Made by a program: the position numbers and the translations under genes | Assembly: GCF_009687865.1 (NCBI RefSeq) | Contig: NZ_BLAE01000050.1 | Span: 17,577-81,576 of the forward strand | DNA: 64,000 nucleotides | Direction of reading: 5' to 3' | Origin: Acrocarpospora macrocephala | GTDB taxonomy: Bacteria > Actinomycetota > Actinomycetes > Streptosporangiales > Streptosporangiaceae | Shown here: positions 60,391 to 64,000 of the stretch, one piece after another | How positions within the stretch are numbered: position 1 is the first letter of the stretch | Layout of the letters: each line of letters begins with the position of its first letter | The notes under the pieces: model-generated | The model's database searches: none | Told to the model about the DNA's origin: nothing | What the model saw: only the letters and a program-made list of their open reading frames with translations

Positions 60391-60504
60391 GGCTTCGCCA
60401 GGAGCCGGGAACACCACGGGCAGTTATTGCGTTGGATGCAGGGACGCCATAAGCGTCCAATGCGGCACAAACTCTGAAATACCTCTCACCAAAGGTGGTT
60501 TCTC

Positions 60505-60819
60505 ATGTCTCAGGTACGTCGGCAGCTCGCCCGCCCCCGCCCCAGTTGGGGTTGGCAGGATGATGCCGCGTGCCGGGGAGAGGACCTTGTGCTGTTCTTC
60601 GGCCCCGACGGCGAGCGTCAGCCGGAGCGTGACATCCGCGAGCGCAAGGCCAAGGCCATCTGCGCCGGTTGTCCGGTCCGCGCCGAGTGCCTCGACTACG
60701 CCCTGTCCAGGCCGGAGAAGTACGGCACGTGGGGCGGCCTCAACGAGGACGAGCGCGCCTCCGAGCGCCGTCGTCGGATGCGGCGCGCCGCGAGCGCCGG
60801 CATCAGCGCCGTCGCGTAA
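60505..60819 (+). CDS. WhiB-family iron-sulfur regulator
   Basis: 104 residues with AAAGGTGG upstream of the ATG. Four [4Fe-4S] cysteines: DDAACRGEDLVLFFGPDGER, then ICAGCPVRAECLDYAL, giving the C-xn-C-x2-C-x5-C pattern. The G[V/I/T]WGG turn reads YGTWGGLNEDER, followed by a basic C-terminus (RRRRMRRA). The PDGER segment resembles the WhiB3/WhiD group. Such proteins bind sigma factor region 4 and sense O2 or NO. The adjacent convergent cydAB operon is a reasonable target, an inference from position. Confidence 0.92.
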   Translation: MSQVRRQLARPRPSWGWQDDAACRGEDLVLFFGPDGERQPERDIRERKAKAICAGCPVRAECLDYALSRPEKYGTWGGLNEDERASERRRRMRRAASAGISAVA

Positions 60820-60869
60820 GAACCCCCGGGTCTTTCCACAACGGGTCCGCCCACCCTCCCCGACACGCG

Positions 60870-61868
60870 TCAGTGGCCCGCTGGGATGTTCCGTACGCCG
60901 ATCCGGCGGCGGAACACCCAGTAGGTCCACGACTGGTAGATCAGCACCAGCGGCAGGAACAGCACCGCGACCCACGTCATGATCCTCAAGGTCTTGGCGG
61001 TGGCCGCGGCATTTGTCGTTGTCAGGCTGTTGGCCGGATCGACGGCCGGCAGCACGTTCGGATAGAGCACCGCGAACAGCGTCACCGTGACGAGGCCGAT
61101 GGCCACCGCGGACGCCGTGAACGCCCACCCCTCCCGCCCCACCGCGATAGCCGCCACCGCCAGCGCCCACACCACCACCGCGACGACCCCCAGCGCGATC
61201 GACACCCCCGATCCGCCATGGAACTGGCTCCACACCAGAAACCCGGCCACCAGCATCCCCGCCACGAAGCCCGCCTTCAGGGCCAGCGCCCCCGCCTTCT
61301 CCCGGATCTCCCCCTCCGTCTTCAACGCCAGAAATATGGCCCCATGGGTGACAAATAGCGCCAAAGTGGTAAGGCCACCGAGCAGCGCGTACGGGTTGAG
61401 CAGATCCCAGAAACTCCCCACATAATCGTGCCGCGCGTCCAACTCGACCCCCCGCACGATGTTCCCGAACGCCACCCCCCACAACACCGCCGGCACGATC
61501 GACCCGGCGATGAGACACCGATCCCACCCTCGCCGCCAGCGCACGCTGTCCCGCTTCGCCCGATACTCGAACGCCACCCCCCGCACGATCAGCGTCAGCA
61601 GGATGACCAGCATCGGCAGGTAGAACCCGCTGAACAGCGTCGCGTACCACTCCGGAAACGCCGCGAACGTGGCGGCGCCCACCGTGATCAGCCACACCTC
61701 GTTGCCGTCCCAGACCGGCCCGATCGTGTTGATCATCACCCGGCGTTCGGTGTCGCCGGAGGCCAGGACCGGCAGCAGCGCGCCCACCCCGAAGTCGAAC
61801 CCCTCCAGGATGAAGTAGCCCATCCACAACACCGCGATCGCGGCGAACCAGACGTCGGTCAGGTCCAT
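60870..61868 (-). CDS. cydB: Cytochrome bd oxidase subunit II (second copy)
   Basis: 332 residues, eight hydrophobic segments. N-terminal LTDVWFAAIAVLWMGYFILE, then NTIGPVWDGNEVWLITVGAA, and C-terminal LFLPLVLIYQSWTYWVFRRR identify CydB. It diverges clearly from the first cydB, being 30 residues longer with different middle helices, so the two copies are not a recent duplication. It follows cydA with a 12-bp gap. No cydDC genes are seen to the left; WhiB converges on it. Confidence 0.95.
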   Translation of the reverse strand: MDLTDVWFAAIAVLWMGYFILEGFDFGVGALLPVLASGDTERRVMINTIGPVWDGNEVWLITVGAATFAAFPEWYATLFSGFYLPMLVILLTLIVRGVAFEYRAKRDSVRWRRGWDRCLIAGSIVPAVLWGVAFGNIVRGVELDARHDYVGSFWDLLNPYALLGGLTTLALFVTHGAIFLALKTEGEIREKAGALALKAGFVAGMLVAGFLVWSQFHGGSGVSIALGVVAVVVWALAVAAIAVGREGWAFTASAVAIGLVTVTLFAVLYPNVLPAVDPANSLTTTNAAATAKTLRIMTWVAVLFLPLVLIYQSWTYWVFRRRIGVRNIPAGH

Positions 61869-61880
61869 GTCAGCTCCGGG

Positions 61881-63257
61881 TCAGTACGCGAAGGCCAGCG
61901 GGCCGTCGTCCTCGGTGGCGGGTTGCTCGGGGGGCGGGTCCTGCCTGCCGTACTTCAGGAGGAGGCGGACCTCGATGACGGCGAGCGCGCCGTACAGGAG
62001 GGTGAAGGCGGCCAGGGAGGTCACGACGTGGCCGACGCCGTTGGGCGAGACGCCCGCGGCGGTCTTCATCTGGCCGAACACGATCCAGGGCTGGCGGCCC
62101 ATCTCGGTGAAGATCCAGGCGAAACTGTTGGCCAGGAACGGCAGAACGACCGCCCAGATCGTCGCCGTCCATACCCATTTGTTCTCAGGCAGCCGACCCC
62201 GCCGGGTCAGCCAGAGCATCACCAGCGCGATCAGCACGGCCAGCATCCCGAACCCGATCATGAGCCGGAAGGCCCAGTAGGCCATCGGAATGTAGGGCGC
62301 ATAGTGGCCAGGTCCGTAAATTTTCTGATATTGGGCCTGAATGTTGTTGATGCCCAGGACCTTGCCGTCGAAGCTGCCGGTGGCCAGGAACGACAGCAGG
62401 CCGGGGACGCCGATCGAGAAGATCGGCTCGGAGCCGTCCAGGGTGCCGATGGTGAAGAGCGAGAACGGCGCGGGCTGGGCGGTCTCGTAGAGCGCCTCGG
62501 CGGCGGCCATCTTCATCGGCTGGGTCTGCACCATGACCCTGGCCAGGTTGTCGCCGGTGAACAGCATGCCCGCGCCCGTGACGACCGTCACGGCCATGGC
62601 CAGCCGCATCGGCATGCGGAACACCGCCACGTTGCGGCGGCGCCTGAGATGCCAGGCCGCGACGCAGGCCATCAGCACGCCGCCGGTCAGCCAGCTGGCC
62701 AGCAGCACGTGCGGGAAGGTGGCCAGCGCGACCTTGTTGCCGAACACCGCGCCGAAGTCGGTGAGCTCGGCCCGGGAACCGCGCACGGCGAACCCGACCG
62801 GCCACTGCATGAACGAGTTGGCGACCAGGATGGCGTAGGCGGAGAGGGCCGAGCCGATCGCCACCAGCCAGATGCACGCGGCGTGCACCAGCCGCGGCAG
62901 GCGATTCCACCCGAAGATCCACAGGCCGAGAAAGACGGACTCCAGGAAGAACGTGAGCAGCGCCTCGATCGCCAGCGGAGCCCCGAAGACATCCCCCACG
63001 AAACGCGAGTAGGAGCTCCAGTTCATCCCGAACTGGAACTCCTGCACGATGCCCGTGACCACGCCCATCGCGAAGTTGATCAGAAAGAGCGTGCCGAAGA
63101 ACTTGGTCGCCCGGAGGTGCGCGGCGTTACCCGTGCGCAGCCACACCGTCTGCAGGATCGCCACCAGGAACGCCAGGCCGATGGTGACGGGCACGAACAG
63201 GAAGTGGTAGACCGTGGTGATCCCAAACTGCCACCGCGCCAGATCCAAAGCGTCCAC
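61881..63257 (-). CDS. cydA: Cytochrome bd oxidase subunit I (second copy)
   Basis: 458 residues. ARWQFGITTVYHFLFVPVTI carries haem ligand His18; FGAPLAIEALLTFFLESVFL carries the paired Glu; TFPHVLLASWLTGG carries the second His; FRLMIGFGML carries the Met; and TEMGRQPWIVFGQMKTAAGV forms the quinone-side loop. Membrane topology is as in the first copy. The C-terminus ends in an acidic, Pro-rich tail. The gene and cydB2 are divergent from a DUF1304 gene. Its promoter gap (63258-63320) lacks the 47-bp palindrome of the first copy, so the two oxidases are probably controlled differently. Confidence 0.95.
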   Translation of the reverse strand: MDALDLARWQFGITTVYHFLFVPVTIGLAFLVAILQTVWLRTGNAAHLRATKFFGTLFLINFAMGVVTGIVQEFQFGMNWSSYSRFVGDVFGAPLAIEALLTFFLESVFLGLWIFGWNRLPRLVHAACIWLVAIGSALSAYAILVANSFMQWPVGFAVRGSRAELTDFGAVFGNKVALATFPHVLLASWLTGGVLMACVAAWHLRRRRNVAVFRMPMRLAMAVTVVTGAGMLFTGDNLARVMVQTQPMKMAAAEALYETAQPAPFSLFTIGTLDGSEPIFSIGVPGLLSFLATGSFDGKVLGINNIQAQYQKIYGPGHYAPYIPMAYWAFRLMIGFGMLAVLIALVMLWLTRRGRLPENKWVWTATIWAVVLPFLANSFAWIFTEMGRQPWIVFGQMKTAAGVSPNGVGHVVTSLAAFTLLYGALAVIEVRLLLKYGRQDPPPEQPATEDDGPLAFAY

Positions 63258-63320
63258 GAAATCACCGTACGTGACCGTCGATTACCTAACGTCAAGGCGC
63301 GCTCTATATCGGAGGTTACG

Positions 63321-63671
63321 TTGATCGTCGCTGCATATGCCCTGGTAGGCATCGTCGCCGCAATTCACGTCTACATCCTGATCCTGGAAATGTTCCTCTG
63401 GACCACCCCCCGCGGCCGCGCCGCCTTCGGCACCACCCCCGACTTCGCCACCCAGTCCCGCACCCTCGCCGCCAACCAGGGCCTCTACAACGGCTTCCTC
63501 GCCGCGGGCCTCATCTGGGGCCTCCTCGGCCGCGACCCCGCCGTCCTCACCTTCTTCCTCGCCTGCGTCATCGTCGCCGGCCTGTACGGCGCCGCCACCG
63601 TCAGCCGCCGAATCCTGTACGTCCAGGCGGCCCCCGCCGTACTCGCCCTCATCCTGGTCCTACTGAGCTGA
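63321..63671 (+). CDS. DUF1304 small membrane protein
   Basis: 116 residues from TTG at 63321, supported by GGAGG six bases upstream. Four hydrophobic segments, starting IVAAYALVGIVAAIHVYILI, with the conserved LEMFLWTTPRGRAAFGT loop and NQGLYNGFLAAGLIWG, match DUF1304. The function of the family is unknown. It is divergent from cydA2 and overlaps the 3' end of a convergent gene by 12 bp. Confidence 0.88.
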   Translation: MIVAAYALVGIVAAIHVYILILEMFLWTTPRGRAAFGTTPDFATQSRTLAANQGLYNGFLAAGLIWGLLGRDPAVLTFFLACVIVAGLYGAATVSRRILYVQAAPAVLALILVLLS

Positions 63672-64000
63672 GCTCCTGGCGAGCAACGACAGCACGTCGG
63701 CATCCGTGAGCTGGTCGAACGAGATGTAGTGCTGGCCGACGGCCCGGAAGTGGGAGGGCACGGCCAGCACGACGAGTTCGTCGGCCTCGCCGGCCAATGC
63801 CTGCACGGTCTGCTTGGCGGCCACCGGAACAGCCAGCGTGACCGTGCCCGGACGCGCGGCGGCCTCGGGCCGGGTATCTCGCATTCCGGATCGTGTGGTC
63901 GTCTGGTCCACGGCGGCCTGGGTGCGCATGATCGTGTGGACCGCGCGGAGGGCGGCTCTGGCGGTGCCGCCGGTGGCGAGGCCGTCGTCGACCACGATGA
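63660..64000 (-). CDS. Phosphoribosyltransferase-like protein, 5' end cut by window edge
   Basis: The visible 113 residues begin IVVDDGLATGGTARAALRAV, the PRPP-binding signature of type I phosphoribosyltransferases. Then comes an unusual stretch of about 25 polar residues (TTTRSGMRDTRPEAAARPGT), followed by VTLAVPVAAKQTVQALAGEA and AVPSHFRAVGQHYISFDQLT, typical of the actinobacterial predicted PRTase family often fused or adjacent to dienelactone-hydrolase-like proteins. The polar stretch sits where homologues usually have a short loop and may be an insertion. Start and N-terminal half are outside the window. Confidence 0.85.
   Translation of the reverse strand, partial: IVVDDGLATGGTARAALRAVHTIMRTQAAVDQTTTRSGMRDTRPEAAARPGTVTLAVPVAAKQTVQALAGEADELVVLAVPSHFRAVGQHYISFDQLTDADVLSLLARSSAQ

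Noticed and set aside
1-64000. Prophage or integrative element
   Set aside because: No integrase, phage structural gene, tRNA attachment site or clear compositional island beyond the 635-bp low-GC spacer.

Overview
The window is chromosomal DNA from a high-GC filamentous actinomycete. Order Streptosporangiales (Nonomuraea, Streptosporangium and relatives) is my best guess. Support comes from GC-rich third codon positions, a WhiB regulator, an AfsR/SARP-type regulator with NB-ARC and TPR domains, an XRE/DUF5753 plus DUF397 set, a DUF222-HNH (13E12-type) gene, an IdeR/DmdR-type iron box and frequent GTG/TTG starts. I see no rRNA, tRNA, CRISPR array, intact insertion sequence or prophage.

Layout from left to right. 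1-7.9 kb, all minus strand: a CoA-transferase cut by the left edge, an XRE regulator / SAM methyltransferase / DUF397 set, a hydantoinase-oxoprolinase pair (hyuA, hyuB) and a small membrane protein. A low-GC spacer follows, then a 1043-residue AfsR-like regulator (8.5-11.6 kb). Two unknown genes lie at 11.7-13.0 kb. At 13.2-19.6 kb is an aerobic carbon monoxide dehydrogenase locus: coxM-coxS-coxL, an XdhC-family gene and coxG, divergent from a LysR regulator. CoxL carries the form I loop. A sirtuin, a shortened ADP-ribosylglycohydrolase and a repeat-rich HNH endonuclease follow, then a secreted polysaccharide deacetylase.

25.8-28.3 kb holds cydAB (cytochrome bd oxidase) behind a 47-bp near-perfect palindrome. 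Immediately downstream, 28.4-33.9 kb, is the most interesting part of the window. It is a tightly coupled plus-strand group: fatty-acid desaturase, cytochrome P450, cyclooxygenase/linoleate-dioxygenase-like haem protein, lipase-like alpha/beta hydrolase and a small protein. The dioxygenase has the Tyr-Arg-Trp-His motif but lacks the distal His. The P450 lacks the acid-Thr oxygen-activating pair and has an I-helix Asn-x-x-Gln. This looks like a split bacterial counterpart of the fused fungal dioxygenase-P450 oxylipin synthases.

33.9-44.7 kb looks like a nitrogen-heterocycle catabolism region: a form II (CoxLSM-like) molybdenum hydroxylase, an NCS2 uracil/xanthine permease, a PucR regulator, an AllH (DUF2877) protein and a single protein that joins AllF (FdrA) to AllG (DUF1116). 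Then come a membrane Ser/Thr kinase, an MFS transporter, a TetR/reductase divergent pair with two operator-like palindromes, a DNA polymerase I-like protein with an in-frame minisatellite, a leucine-rich-repeat protein whose 3' junction was partly duplicated, a metallophosphoesterase, an AGPS-like flavoprotein divergent from glpD, an iron-box-controlled sucrase/ferredoxin-like protein and WhiB. A second cydAB operon, a DUF1304 protein and a phosphoribosyltransferase cut by the right edge close the window.

Two themes run through the window. One is respiration and redox chemistry: CO dehydrogenase, two bd oxidases, glpD, WhiB and the haem and flavin oxidases. The other is short tandem repeats, both between genes and in frame inside genes.
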